Counted from the first letter of the stretch, positions 1 through 9,395 are shown. The stretch: 64,000 nt of DNA from Chitinophaga pinensis (GCA_945887955.1 CAMCZO010000005.1:1-64000), one strand, 5' to 3'. Program-made: numbers and translations. Notes: generated by a model from the letters alone, not told the origin.

Positions 1-344
1 AAAAAAAATAAAAAAATAAATGTTGATTTTAATTTGGCCTGACTCATATTTTTAAGATTTAAATTGATTAAAAAAAGCAATAATTTGATAGCCTCCAAAT
101 TCTAATAGTTAAAATTATGCAACCCGTCTTTTTCAAAATTTATTTTCATTTTTGAATTGGGTTTTTTAATTCACTCGCAAGGTCTATTTTAATTAAAGGT
201 AAAAAAATAATTTTTAAAATTATATTTTATTTTGATAAAAAGCATTCTATTCCAAAATTAGCGCATTAATCTAAGTTTAATTTAAAAAAATTTATATATT
301 TACTTAGCTCTAATTATTTATCAAGCTTAAATTAATTTTAAATA
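1..344. other. Intergenic region at the left window edge
   Basis: This stretch is AT-rich with no open frame I can support. It holds a possible terminator for a plus-strand gene lying to the left (121-167). The last 60 bases before the start at 345 are A/T-rich with a TATATTTA sequence that is one base from the Bacteroidota -7 element, but no convincing -33 element accompanies it. Confidence 0.5.
121..167 (+). terminator. Possible rho-independent terminator of a gene upstream of the window
   Basis: AACCC (121-125) can pair with GGGTT (159-163), and inside it TTCAAAA (132-138) pairs with TTTTGAA (150-156). A run of six T follows from 162. The stem is interrupted and AT-rich, so this is only moderately supported. 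It would end a plus-strand transcript entering from the left. Confidence 0.4.
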
Positions 345-2528
345 ATGAAAAAATTTATTTTTAGTGTTCTTGTTTTGGCAAGCCTTATTGCTAAGCCACA
401 ATCCTCTTCAGATGCAGCAGTTCAAATTAGTGTATCTGTTCAAGTTAATCCTGCTCAAATTACGTTGAATTGGATCGGAAATGCAACATCTTCTCAATAC
501 CAAGTGTTTCGAAAACTAAAATCAAGTTTAACATGGGGTACTGCTATTGCTAATCTTAGCGGTGCAACTAACCAGTATATTGATAATGCTGTTTCTGTTG
601 GTATAAACTACGAATATAAAATTGCTAGATCAGGCACCGGATACGTTGGATATGGCTATGTTAATTCAGGCATTCGTGTTCCCGAAATTGAAAATAGAGG
701 CAAATTAATTTTAATGGTTGATAGTAGTTTCATTTTACCATTAGCTAACGAAATCTCTCGCTATGTTAAAGATGTTGAGGGAGACGGTTGGGAAGTAATT
801 AGGCACAACGTGTTAAGAACAGGCTCGGTAACTCATGTTAAAAATTTAATTTTAAATGATTATTCACTCGATTCAACAACTATAAAAGCCGTTTTTTTAT
901 TTGGCCATATTCCAGTGCCATATAGTGGCAACATAAATCCAGATGGCCACCCCGATCATCTGGGCGCATGGCCCGCCGATGTTTATTATGGCGATGTTGA
1001 TGGAATTTGGACCGATGTTTCAGTTAATTCCACTACAGCTTCGCCTGCTCGAACACAAAATGTTCCGGGCGACGGAAAGTTTGATCAAAGTGTAGTTCCT
1101 GGTAATGTTGAATTACAAGTAGGTCGTGTCGATTTTAATGGCATGCCCAGTTTTACATTAACCGAACAGCAGCTACTACAAAATTATTTAAACAAAAATC
1201 ACGAGTATCGAAAAAAAATATTTGCACCCAATAAGCAAGCCGTTATTGACGATAATTTTGGATATTTTAATAGCGAAGCTTTTGCCGCAAGTGGATACAA
1301 AAATTTTGCGCCTTTAGTTGGGTCTTCTAATATTTTTGCCGCAGATTATTTTACAAGCTTAACTGTCAATAGTTATTTATGGTCTTATGGTTGTGGTGGC
1401 GGCACTTATAATAGTGCCGGGGGCATAGGCACAACAGCAAATTTTGCAAGCGCTAATTTAAAAGGCGTTTTTACTATGATTTTTGGTTCGTATTTTGGCG
1501 ACTGGGATTCGCAAGATAATTTCTTAAAAGCACCTTTAGCTCAAGGTAAAACGCTAACCAACGTTTGGTCAGGAAGGCCTCATTATCAATTTCATCACAT
1601 GGGGCTTGGCGAAAATATTGGATACGGTCTTTTAATTACTCAAAATAATATTAATGGATTATATTATGCTAGCCCTACTAATATTACAGGCAAATGGATA
1701 CACAACGCATTAATGGGTGACCCCACCTTAAGGCAAGATATAGTTGCGCCAGCATCAAATGTTGTTGCCACCAAATCAGGCAACAATTGTTTAATTTCTT
1801 GGGCAGCTTCTTCCGAAACCAATACAATAGGATATAATATTTATTCTAAAAACGACAGCGCTACTAATTTTGTAAAAATTAATACTGCGCCAATTGCTGG
1901 CAATACCTTTACTGATAATTGTTTAATTTATAAAGGCGTTTATACCTATATGGTGCGCGCTTTAAAATTAGAAAGTGGGCCAAGTGGCACTTATTTTAAC
2001 ATGAGCGAGGGCCTTGCCGATACCGCCTATAACGCCAGCAACATCGCCTCTATTGCTGCATTTACATCTTCTGTTGTTGGGGCTACTGTTTTTTTTGCGA
2101 ATACTTCATCTATTAGCGCGTCATATGTTTGGGATTTTGGTAATGGCGCCAGTAGTAATTTAGCAAACCCAAGTTTAACTTATAACGCAAATGGCGCTTA
2201 TAACGTGATGTTAATTGCCGCGCACCCTTGCCTTACAGATACTGCCATTAGCACAATTAATATTTACGAAGTAGGCCTTAAACAAAATAATATTGAGCAA
2301 ACCCTTCAGGTTTTTCCTAACCCAAGCAATGGCAAAATTAGTTTAATTTTAAATTTTAACGATATGGCTGATCTTGTTTTATATAATTTAGCGGGCCAAT
2401 CTGTTTTTAATCAAATGGGGATAAGCAGGTATAAAATTATAGATTTAGGCCATTTAGCCAAAGGGATTTATAATTTGCAACTAAAAACTAACAACAAAAT
2501 CTTTAATAAAAAACTAATTTTAAATTAA
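345..2528 (+). CDS. Secreted T9SS cargo protein with C25 (gingipain)-like domain
   Basis: A 727-residue exported protein. Residues 1-19 form a signal peptide. A fibronectin-III-like segment (about 30-110) is followed by a large domain (about 115-465) whose layout resembles the peptidase C25 caspase-like fold: strand plus 'ILMVDSSF', 'VFLFGH', 'DVYYGDVDG', 'LQVGRVD', 'YGCGGGTY', 'IFGSYFGDWD' and the closing 'LMGDPTLR'. The gingipain His and Cys seem to be replaced: Cys stands where 'GHG' is expected and Ser/Tyr where the nucleophilic Cys is expected. A second FnIII-like part (about 470-560) and a PKD-like part ('YVWDFGNGASS', about 585-640) follow. The last 75 residues are a type A T9SS sorting domain (VFPNPSNGK to the KKLILN end). 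The C25 relationship is my reading of motifs; export and T9SS targeting are firm. Confidence 0.75.
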   Translation: MKKFIFSVLVLASLIAKPQSSSDAAVQISVSVQVNPAQITLNWIGNATSSQYQVFRKLKSSLTWGTAIANLSGATNQYIDNAVSVGINYEYKIARSGTGYVGYGYVNSGIRVPEIENRGKLILMVDSSFILPLANEISRYVKDVEGDGWEVIRHNVLRTGSVTHVKNLILNDYSLDSTTIKAVFLFGHIPVPYSGNINPDGHPDHLGAWPADVYYGDVDGIWTDVSVNSTTASPARTQNVPGDGKFDQSVVPGNVELQVGRVDFNGMPSFTLTEQQLLQNYLNKNHEYRKKIFAPNKQAVIDDNFGYFNSEAFAASGYKNFAPLVGSSNIFAADYFTSLTVNSYLWSYGCGGGTYNSAGGIGTTANFASANLKGVFTMIFGSYFGDWDSQDNFLKAPLAQGKTLTNVWSGRPHYQFHHMGLGENIGYGLLITQNNINGLYYASPTNITGKWIHNALMGDPTLRQDIVAPASNVVATKSGNNCLISWAASSETNTIGYNIYSKNDSATNFVKINTAPIAGNTFTDNCLIYKGVYTYMVRALKLESGPSGTYFNMSEGLADTAYNASNIASIAAFTSSVVGATVFFANTSSISASYVWDFGNGASSNLANPSLTYNANGAYNVMLIAAHPCLTDTAISTINIYEVGLKQNNIEQTLQVFPNPSNGKISLILNFNDMADLVLYNLAGQSVFNQMGISRYKIIDLGHLAKGIYNLQLKTNNKIFNKKLILN

Positions 2529-2891
2529 GATAGTTATAAAAAAAACAAAATGGACTTGGATAAAAATAAATATTAATATAATGTTTTAATGCCTTGTCTG
2601 AGGAATTGAAATTTGACTAATTGAATTTTTTTTTCGTGGTTATTTTTCGATATTTTTTTGTAAATGCCATTTAAATTATTTTAAAAATAATTTAGTCTGG
2701 TGTTAAAAAAAATTGGTTTTCAAATGAAAGATATTTTTTATTTCTAAATCCAATGAACCGGTATATATTTAAAGGATTGATAGTTGGAAATCGTACTAAA
2801 AAAAGCAAATCTAATGACAAAAAACCCCTATTTGAAAATTTGATAAAATGAAGGAATACTTATATTTAAAATATAATAATTTTTGTTTTTT
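2529..2891. other. Intergenic region between convergent genes
   Basis: There are 363 bases between the convergent ends of the T9SS cargo gene and the DUF4197 gene. I see no ORF, tRNA or GC-rich hairpin. An AT-only inverted repeat (TAAATTATT at 2672-2680 with AATAATTTA at 2686-2694) is present, but such repeats are expected by chance in this composition. Confidence 0.5.
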
Positions 2892-3617
2892 TTAATTTCC
2901 AAAAACTTTTTTTAGTAATTCTGAAGCTCTAGCCATTGGATCTTTTCTTATTTTAGCTTCTTCCTCAGCAATTAAATACATTAATCCTGCGATTGCTTTA
3001 TCTGTAATATATTCATCTAAGTTTGGATTTTGTTTTTTTACAAAAGGTATTGTATTATAAGTATTTGCTAAAGGCTCCCAATAGGCGGTAACTTTTGTTT
3101 TAGAAATAGCTTCTTTTACAATTGGCATAAATTTATTTTTTAAAGGACTAGAAGTGGTTTTTATTAAGTATTCGGTTGCTGCATGCTCAGTTCCCTTTAA
3201 AATACTATAACCATCTTGAACGCTCATGTTTTTAATAGCATCTAAAAAAATAGTTGCGGCAGTTTTTGATGCTTCTTCAGCGGCTCTATTTAGGCTTTGT
3301 TCAAACTCAATTATTTTATTAGACATACCCATACCGCTTAATTTAGACTTCATATCTTTCGCTTCTTCGGGCCATGGAATAAAGATAGCAGGGTTTTTAT
3401 AAAACCCATCCATTTTACTTGCTAAGCCAGAAGCACCCGAAGCGCCAACATTAAGAGCTTCTTTTAATCCAGCTACAATTTCTTCGCTTGATAAATTAGA
3501 TTTAGGAGCAGTAAAAGCGCCAAGCTTGTCTTTTCCTTGATTTAACGCATTTTTAAAAGATTGTGAAAAAAAAGTAGAAGAAAAAAGTAAAGAAAAACAA
3601 TAGATAAAAAGTTTCAT
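2892..3617 (-). CDS. DUF4197 domain-containing secreted protein
   Basis: A 241-residue protein with an N-terminal signal peptide (about 1-18, ending TFFSQS). The body matches my recollection of DUF4197: a helical protein with 'EEIVAGLKEALNVG' near the start, 'FIPWPEEAKDM' about residue 80, 'DGYSILKG', 'AATEYL' and the C-terminal 'KAIAGLMYLIAEEEAKIRKDP'. The family is widespread in Bacteroidota and Proteobacteria and has no established function; a periplasmic or outer-membrane-associated location is likely. The gene stands alone, divergent from cinA (158 bases between starts). ATG at 3617 directly precedes the hydrophobic leader. Confidence 0.8.
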   Translation of the reverse strand: MKLFIYCFSLLFSSTFFSQSFKNALNQGKDKLGAFTAPKSNLSSEEIVAGLKEALNVGASGASGLASKMDGFYKNPAIFIPWPEEAKDMKSKLSGMGMSNKIIEFEQSLNRAAEEASKTAATIFLDAIKNMSVQDGYSILKGTEHAATEYLIKTTSSPLKNKFMPIVKEAISKTKVTAYWEPLANTYNTIPFVKKQNPNLDEYITDKAIAGLMYLIAEEEAKIRKDPMARASELLKKVFGN

Positions 3618-3775
3618 AATGGAATAGATTTAAAATTAATGATAATGAAGTAAAAAGTTATTTTATTTAAACTGCAACTTGTGTAAAATTAATAATTAAT
3701 AATTATAAGTTAAATAATTTTTTGATTAATTTAAATTAATGAATTTTACAGAAATTAAATAAGCACAGCTCTTTC

Positions 3776-5053
3776 ATGAAAGCAGAAATTTTAACCATTG
3801 GCGACGAAATTTTAATAGGCCAAATAACCAATACAAATAGTGTTTGGATTGCCCAGCAATTAAATTTAATGGGAATTAAAATTGTTCATATGGCAAGTGT
3901 TTCGGACAATGAGGATGAAATTATAAAAGCTTTAGAAGATGCTACATTACGTGCAGACTTTGTATTTATAACCGGAGGCTTAGGGCCAACCAAAGATGAT
4001 ATTACAAAAAAAACAATTGCAAAGTTTTTTAATACTGAATTAGTCATAAACGAAACAGTTTTAAAAATGGTTTCAGATTATTTTTTAAAAAGAGATAAAA
4101 AACTATTACCAACAAATTATAATCAAGCACTAGTTCCTAAAGGCTGCCAAGTAATTTTAAATCAAAATGGAACAGCACCGAGTATTTGGATGAAAAAGAA
4201 CAATACTGTTTTTATATGCATGCCCGGTGTACCATACGAAATGAAAGCCATGATGACGGACATTATATTACCAAAAATAAAAACAGAAAACAATTTGCCT
4301 TTTATTTATCATCATACGGTTCTTACAACTGGCATTGGCGAAAGTGCATTAGCAGAATTAATAGCTGATTGGGAGGATAAATTAATTAATAAAAATATAA
4401 AGCTAGCATATTTACCACAATTAGGCATTGTAAGATTAAGACTATCGACTTTTGGAAATTATTTAGAAGTTTTGAAAAAAAACATTTATTCTGCTATCGA
4501 AGAATTAAATATAATTATTGAGGAATTTATTTTTGGCCATGAAAATTATGGAGAAGAATCACCTTCGTTAGAAAAAATAGTTAGCGAACTTCTTAGAGAA
4601 AAAAAACAAACTCTTGCTTTAGCAGAAAGTTGTACAGGAGGATATATTTCTAATTTATTTATTCAGTTACCTGGCGCTTCAGAAATTTTTAAAGGAGCTA
4701 TCGTCCCTTATACAAATTTTTCAAAACAAGATTTATTAAACGTAGATAAAACTATTTTTGAAACTGTGGGGGCGGTTAGCAAAGAGTGTGTAACTCAATT
4801 AGCAAAACAAGTCTTATTAAAATTTAATAGTGATTATTCTATAGCAATTTCTGGAATTGCCGGGCCAAGTGGAGGAACAGATGAAAAGCCAGTTGGAACT
4901 GTTTGGATAGCAGTTGCAAATAAAGAAAAAGTTAGGGCGCTTAAATTTCAATTCGGTGATCATAGGCAAAGAAATATAATTATGAGCGCAAATGCGGCAA
5001 TTAATTTGTTAAGGAAATTTTTAATAAAAATAAATCATCAAAATAATGAGTAA
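3776..5053 (+). CDS. cinA: CinA family nicotinamide-nucleotide amidohydrolase
   Basis: A 425-residue protein with both domains of full-length CinA. Residues 1-170 are a MoCF/COG1058-type domain (TIGDEILIG near 7-15, GGLGPTKDD at 67-75). Residues about 265-420 are the PncC-type amidohydrolase domain (LALAESCTGGY, SGIAGPSGG, KPVGTVWIA). In characterised relatives the C-terminal domain deamidates NMN to nicotinate mononucleotide and the N-terminal domain has ADP-ribose pyrophosphatase activity, so the protein recycles pyridine nucleotides. The name recalls competence/damage induction, which is not shown here. Length and motif set are normal. It is probably transcribed alone; the start overlaps no other gene. 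Confidence 0.93.
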   Translation: MKAEILTIGDEILIGQITNTNSVWIAQQLNLMGIKIVHMASVSDNEDEIIKALEDATLRADFVFITGGLGPTKDDITKKTIAKFFNTELVINETVLKMVSDYFLKRDKKLLPTNYNQALVPKGCQVILNQNGTAPSIWMKKNNTVFICMPGVPYEMKAMMTDIILPKIKTENNLPFIYHHTVLTTGIGESALAELIADWEDKLINKNIKLAYLPQLGIVRLRLSTFGNYLEVLKKNIYSAIEELNIIIEEFIFGHENYGEESPSLEKIVSELLREKKQTLALAESCTGGYISNLFIQLPGASEIFKGAIVPYTNFSKQDLLNVDKTIFETVGAVSKECVTQLAKQVLLKFNSDYSIAISGIAGPSGGTDEKPVGTVWIAVANKEKVRALKFQFGDHRQRNIIMSANAAINLLRKFLIKINHQNNE

Positions 5054-5137
5054 ACAGCTTGTTTAAACTATTGAAAGTCGAAAATATAAATTATTTTTTA
5101 TTTACATTTACATTTATATTAATTAAACCAAAATCAA

Positions 5138-7078
5138 ATGAAAATATTTACGCGTAATGTAATAATATTGTTTACACTATTATTTACACAAAAACTAACA
5201 TCGCAAGTTTTTTGTTCTCCAAATTTTACTTATACTATTAACGGTGGTAATGTAACTTTCACAAGCACATCAGCTGGAGTTAGTTCTATTAGCACAACCT
5301 ATTATTGGAATTTTGGCAATAACACCAATGCAAGTGGGTTAAATTTAATATTTACTAATACTACTTATACAACAAATGGCACTTACACTGTTACTTTATT
5401 TATTTCAAGTGCAGTCCCGAGCTGCTCAAACCAAATTTCTTATACCATTAATATTACAGGGGCTATTACGCCAACATGTTCTTTAATAAGTAATTTTGCA
5501 TCTTCTCAGGGCGCTAACGGATTGGTTAATTTTAATAACACATCTACAGGCACTGTCGGTGGAACAACCTATTTCTGGAATTTTGGCGATGCAACAAATA
5601 GCACTAGCTTTTCGCCCGCGCACACCTATACAAGTAATGGAACGTACACCGTATCTCTGGCAGCAAATAATAATTTTACAGCATCTTGCGCATCTACTAA
5701 GACTGCGGTAGTGGTTGTTAACTCCATCTGTAATTTAGCAGCTAACTTTACCTATACTATGGGAGCAAATGGTTTAGTTAATTTTATAAGCACTTCAATA
5801 GGAACAAATTCTTTTACTAATTATAGATGGACTTTTGGTAATGGAATTGTTTTATCAGGAAATAACATGACATCAACAGCTCAAACTTATACAGCAAATG
5901 GAACGTATGTTGTAACATTAAAAGACTCTACTTCGAATCCAGCTTGTGTAAGTCAAATTTCTCAAACTATAAATATTGGTAATGTTGTAAATCCATGTAA
6001 TTTATCGGCAAATTTTTCGGGAGCAGGAACCAACGGTGTTTTTAATTTTAATAATACAAGTACTGGAACTTCGGCAGGGGTAACCTATTTATGGAATTTT
6101 GGAGATGCGACAACATCTCCAAGTGTTTCACCAAGCCACACATATACTAATGCAGGCAATTATACGGTAACATTAAGTGCAAATAACAATTATTCCTATT
6201 CATGTGTTTCGACAAAAACTACAGTGATATCAGTTTCGATTTGCAGCTTGGCAAGTAATTTTACTCATACTGTTGGTGCGAATGGATTGGTTAATTTTAG
6301 CAGTACCTCAACTGGAACTAATGCACTTACAGGCTATTCTTGGAATTTTGGAGATGGGAATAATGGGAATGGAGCAAACACTTCACATGTATATAATAAT
6401 GGAAATTATATAGTAACATTAAATGCTGTTAATTATTCAGTTAATCCATCATGCTCCGACACCTCATCTCACTCTATAATTGTAAATACTAACACCTGTA
6501 TTGCCAATGCTAACTTTTCAATTGCTCCAACAGCAACGGCTCAATATTGGAATGTTATTCCTGCGTCTCCGGCAAACGTATCTAGTGCAATATGGACATG
6601 GGGAGATGGATCTTCGAGTAACACACTTTATACTTCTCATCAATATTCTGCTGCAGGAACATACTCTCTTTGTTTAACAGTAACCGTTAATTGTGGAGCT
6701 ACTTCTTCCCATTGTTCTTCATATTATATATTTAGATCAAGCGAACAAGATAATTCGACAATGATTTATGTGAATGTGATTGATCCATATATTTTTATGG
6801 CTAATTCAAACATAGAGATGAAAAGCATACTTTATACAATTTATCCTAATCCAAGTAATGGAGATTTTAATTTAAATGTAAGCGGATTGGATTATGGGCT
6901 TGTTAAAGTTTCAATATCTAACATTATTGGCAAGCAAGTTTTTGAAACAGAAGTGGAAGCATCGAATGGATCTTTGTCTAAAGAGTTACACGTAAATTAT
7001 TTATCTAACGGAATTTATTTTGTAAAAATAAATTCAGGAAAAAAAGAGCACATTAAAAAAATAGTAATTAATAACTAG
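5138..7078 (+). CDS. Secreted T9SS cargo protein with six PKD domains
   Basis: A 646-residue exported protein: signal peptide (1-23, ending LTSQ), then six PKD-type beta-sandwich repeats recognised by their W-[NT]-[FW]-G-[DN] cores ('YYWNFGNN', 'YFWNFGDA', 'YRWTFGNG', 'YLWNFGDA', 'YSWNFGDG', 'IWTWGDG') and 'GTYTVTL' ends, then a type A T9SS C-terminal domain (about 565-646, IYPNPSNGDFN to the IKKIVINN end). No catalytic domain is visible, so it is probably a surface adhesin or scaffold. Repeats 2 and 4 are most alike ('TYxWNFGDAT' after 'FNNTSTGT'), and 3 and 5 share 'GANGLVNF', suggesting past duplication of a two-repeat unit. It lies 84 bases after cinA on the same strand. Confidence 0.85.
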   Translation: MKIFTRNVIILFTLLFTQKLTSQVFCSPNFTYTINGGNVTFTSTSAGVSSISTTYYWNFGNNTNASGLNLIFTNTTYTTNGTYTVTLFISSAVPSCSNQISYTINITGAITPTCSLISNFASSQGANGLVNFNNTSTGTVGGTTYFWNFGDATNSTSFSPAHTYTSNGTYTVSLAANNNFTASCASTKTAVVVVNSICNLAANFTYTMGANGLVNFISTSIGTNSFTNYRWTFGNGIVLSGNNMTSTAQTYTANGTYVVTLKDSTSNPACVSQISQTINIGNVVNPCNLSANFSGAGTNGVFNFNNTSTGTSAGVTYLWNFGDATTSPSVSPSHTYTNAGNYTVTLSANNNYSYSCVSTKTTVISVSICSLASNFTHTVGANGLVNFSSTSTGTNALTGYSWNFGDGNNGNGANTSHVYNNGNYIVTLNAVNYSVNPSCSDTSSHSIIVNTNTCIANANFSIAPTATAQYWNVIPASPANVSSAIWTWGDGSSSNTLYTSHQYSAAGTYSLCLTVTVNCGATSSHCSSYYIFRSSEQDNSTMIYVNVIDPYIFMANSNIEMKSILYTIYPNPSNGDFNLNVSGLDYGLVKVSISNIIGKQVFETEVEASNGSLSKELHVNYLSNGIYFVKINSGKKEHIKKIVINN

Positions 7079-7120
7079 CCCTTTTTCGAATAAAAATACT
7101 TTCGCTTAAAAAACGTTTTT

Positions 7121-8242
7121 TTATTTTAAATGAATGAGTTCGTTTGTTTTTAGCATTAAATCCATAAAAAGAATTTTCGGATTTGCATTGCGTTCGATAT
7201 AATAATAATTTTGATTAAACTCATTAATGAGCGTTTCATAATTTTTATGATTTATAAAAGGTGCAAACTTTTCTAAAAATTGATATTCTTGCCCGGTTAA
7301 TCTTACAAGATTTTTATCGCCATAATTAAACATTAAACTATCTCTAAAAACTTCTAAAGCATATTGTAAAAATTGTTTTTGTTTTTCGCGACCAGTTGCT
7401 GCGTTATCGTCAATCCACTGTAATACTTTTCCACAATCAAATCTTAATGTTAAACGCATAAAGTTTTGAAAGTTGTTTAAAAAAGAAATACTTTCTTCGT
7501 TATTTGTTAGTATTAGAATAGCTTCTGCATAATTTCCGTTTGCTAATAATGCCGATTGTTTAGATACTTCATCAGAAACGCCAAAATGTTTTATTAAACC
7601 ATTGCTAATTTCATCTTCGCTACATTGTTGAAAAGGAATTTGCTGTACTCTAGATATAATTGTAGGAAGTAATTTTTCAATATTATTGCTTACAAGAATA
7701 AAAATTGTTTGATCGGGTGGCTCCTCTAATATTTTTAATAATTTGTTGGCCGCTTCAGCGTTCATTCGTTCTGGTTGCCATATAATCATTATTTTGTAAG
7801 AGCCCTCGAAGCTCGTGTAGCTCAATTTTTTTATTATATCATTCGATTCTTCAACGGGAATGATGGGTTGTTTGTTATCTGCTTTTAATTCATCGAACCA
7901 AGAATCAATTGTTAAGTAGTGATTTTGTAAAAAAGCACTTCTAAATTCTGAGATTAAATCGTTACTACTTTTAATTGATTTGCTTTTTGCAATTGGGAAA
8001 ACGAGGTGCAGATCGGGATGAATAAGTTTTGAAATTTTATTACAGGAATTGCAAGCCCCGCAAGGACCATCGGCTAATTTGGTTATGCAAAATAAATGTT
8101 GAGCAAAAACAATAGCAGTGGGTAAATTACCGCTTCCATCATGGCCACCAAACAATAATGCATGAGGGACCCTGCCTTCGTTTACCATTTTAATTAAACG
8201 ATGCTTGGGTTCAGATTGGCCAATTATTTGATTATAGTTCAT
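7121..8242 (-). CDS. holB: DNA polymerase III subunit delta'
   Basis: A 373-residue AAA+ clamp-loader subunit. The sequence has the 'IIGQSEPKHRL' opening of the family, a modified P-loop (GGHDGSGNLPTA, 32-43), a four-cysteine zinc module (C52, C61, C64, C67) and sensor region 'ILVSNNIEKLLPTIISRVQ' with the SRC/SRVQ-type arginine-finger segment. Delta' is a non-hydrolysing stator in the clamp loader that places the beta clamp on DNA; the degenerate P-loop agrees with this. It is the last gene of a minus-strand set, 12 bases after pth, with a SET-domain gene before that. It converges with the PKD protein gene, 42 bases away. Confidence 0.9.
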   Translation of the reverse strand: MNYNQIIGQSEPKHRLIKMVNEGRVPHALLFGGHDGSGNLPTAIVFAQHLFCITKLADGPCGACNSCNKISKLIHPDLHLVFPIAKSKSIKSSNDLISEFRSAFLQNHYLTIDSWFDELKADNKQPIIPVEESNDIIKKLSYTSFEGSYKIMIIWQPERMNAEAANKLLKILEEPPDQTIFILVSNNIEKLLPTIISRVQQIPFQQCSEDEISNGLIKHFGVSDEVSKQSALLANGNYAEAILILTNNEESISFLNNFQNFMRLTLRFDCGKVLQWIDDNAATGREKQKQFLQYALEVFRDSLMFNYGDKNLVRLTGQEYQFLEKFAPFINHKNYETLINEFNQNYYYIERNANPKILFMDLMLKTNELIHLK

Positions 8243-8254
8243 TAAAATTAAAAC

Positions 8255-8821
8255 TTATTTTACATTAAATTCATTCATACAACGTGGCAAGCCAATAAAA
8301 GCGAATGCTTTAATAGCATCGCAGCATAATTTAACACGATCGTTTAAGGTCTTTAATTCTTCCTCGTTCCACTTACCAAGAACATAATTAACTTGAGAAC
8401 CTTCATTAAAACTATTACTTATGCCAAATCTAAGTCTAGGATATTGTGTGGTATTTATTAATTCTTGAATATTTTTTAATCCATTGTGACCACCATCGCT
8501 GCCCTTGGGGCCTATTCGAATTTTCCCAAAAGGCAAGGCCAGATCGTCTAAAATAACCAGTAAATTTTCTGGATTTATTTTTTTTGCTTGTAACCAATAT
8601 TGTACGGCTTTACCACTTAAATTCATAAAAGTAGTTGGCTTTATTAAAATTAAATGTTGGCCTTTATATTTTAATTCTGCAATTTCGACATGCCTATCTG
8701 ATTTAAATATAAGGCCAGCTTCCTTTGCAAGTTCATCAATAATTTTAAACCCAATGTTGTGTCGGGTTTCGGCATACTCTTCGCCTATATTTCCTAAACC
8801 AACGATTAAAAATTTACTCAT
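8255..8821 (-). CDS. pth: Peptidyl-tRNA hydrolase
   Basis: A 188-residue Pth of normal length. The opening 'LIVGLGNIGEEYAETRHNIGF' carries the conserved Asn and the catalytic His (H21). 'KPTTFMNLSG', 'VILDDLALPFG' and 'GSDGGHNGLKNI' are the other signature segments with the substrate-binding Asn residues. The enzyme frees tRNA from peptidyl-tRNA dropped by stalled ribosomes, in the cytoplasm. It lies between the SET-domain gene (41 bases upstream) and holB (12 bases downstream), so the three are probably co-transcribed. ATG at 8821. Confidence 0.96.
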   Translation of the reverse strand: MSKFLIVGLGNIGEEYAETRHNIGFKIIDELAKEAGLIFKSDRHVEIAELKYKGQHLILIKPTTFMNLSGKAVQYWLQAKKINPENLLVILDDLALPFGKIRIGPKGSDGGHNGLKNIQELINTTQYPRLRFGISNSFNEGSQVNYVLGKWNEEELKTLNDRVKLCCDAIKAFAFIGLPRCMNEFNVK

Positions 8822-8862
8822 TGTAAACCCTTTAATTAAAATTATTTATTGTTACAAAGTAT

Positions 8863-9282
8863 TTAATTTTTTTTGTGCAAATTGTGTTTAATATTATATC
8901 TAACACATTTCCAATACTCTTTGCTATAACTTACAAAAACCTCTTCGCCTTTATCAATATCACGATCGGCAACAATAAAGCAATTATTTGAAATAACTTT
9001 ATAAGAGGCGTTATTTTTAATTCCTTTATTTCTGCTTATGCCTTGCGCATCGTTTGCATAACGGGCTTTATAGTTTGGTGTTGAGAAGGCATCGATGCAT
9101 CTTTTTTTATTTATAAAAAATAAATAGCCATCTTTATCTTCAAGAACTCTTTTTTCGTATTCTTTCCAATCTATAATTTCTCCTTTGTATTCAATAATAA
9201 TAGAGCCTTTTTTAATTTGTTTGTTTGTAAAAAGGCCTTTGCCTGCATTTGATAATAATGATTTTTTAACTATTAGTGTCAT
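8863..9282 (-). CDS. SET domain-containing protein
   Basis: A 139-residue single-domain protein. It has the SET hallmarks: 'SNAGKGLFTNKQIKKGSIIIEYKGEII' at the N terminus, 'ARYANDAQG' in place of the NHS motif (RFxNHSC in eukaryotes), and 'DKGEEVFVSYSKEYW' (GEExxxxY) near residues 112-126. SET proteins are lysine methyltransferases; bacterial examples are few and their targets mostly unknown. There are no pre-SET or post-SET cysteine regions, which fits the short bacterial type. It heads a likely SET-pth-holB operon. Substrate cannot be read from sequence. Confidence 0.85.
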   Translation of the reverse strand: MTLIVKKSLLSNAGKGLFTNKQIKKGSIIIEYKGEIIDWKEYEKRVLEDKDGYLFFINKKRCIDAFSTPNYKARYANDAQGISRNKGIKNNASYKVISNNCFIVADRDIDKGEEVFVSYSKEYWKCVRYNIKHNLHKKN

Positions 9283-9290
9283 AATGGCGA

Positions 9291-9298
9291 CAAATGTA
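9291..9298 (-). promoter_or_regulatory. Candidate -7 element upstream of the SET-domain gene
   Basis: On the minus strand this reads TACATTTG, a full match to TAnnTTTG, ending 9 bases before the start codon. No TTTG-like -33 element lies at the proper distance, so support is weak. Confidence 0.25.
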
Positions 9299-9395
9299 AA
9301 TGTTTTTTTTGAATACCTCGTTCGATAAAAAAAAGTTCTTGAAATTGGTAAAAACTTGTTGTGTTTTGTTAAGAATTAAGGTAATACGACCTTCT

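Noticed and set aside
5059-5066. A TTGTTTAA octamer upstream of the PKD protein gene, same as in the 37.8 kb operator array
   Set aside because: It is a single isolated copy without partner or spacing; expected by chance in this composition.
7108-7121. Perfect palindrome AAAAAACGTTTTTT between convergent genes
   Set aside because: There is no loop, and A/T runs dominate, so it is not a convincing terminator or binding site.
8505-8891. 128-codon plus-strand open frame
   Set aside because: It is antisense to pth, which has full family motifs. The frame's composition and lack of any recognisable motif mark it as a shadow.
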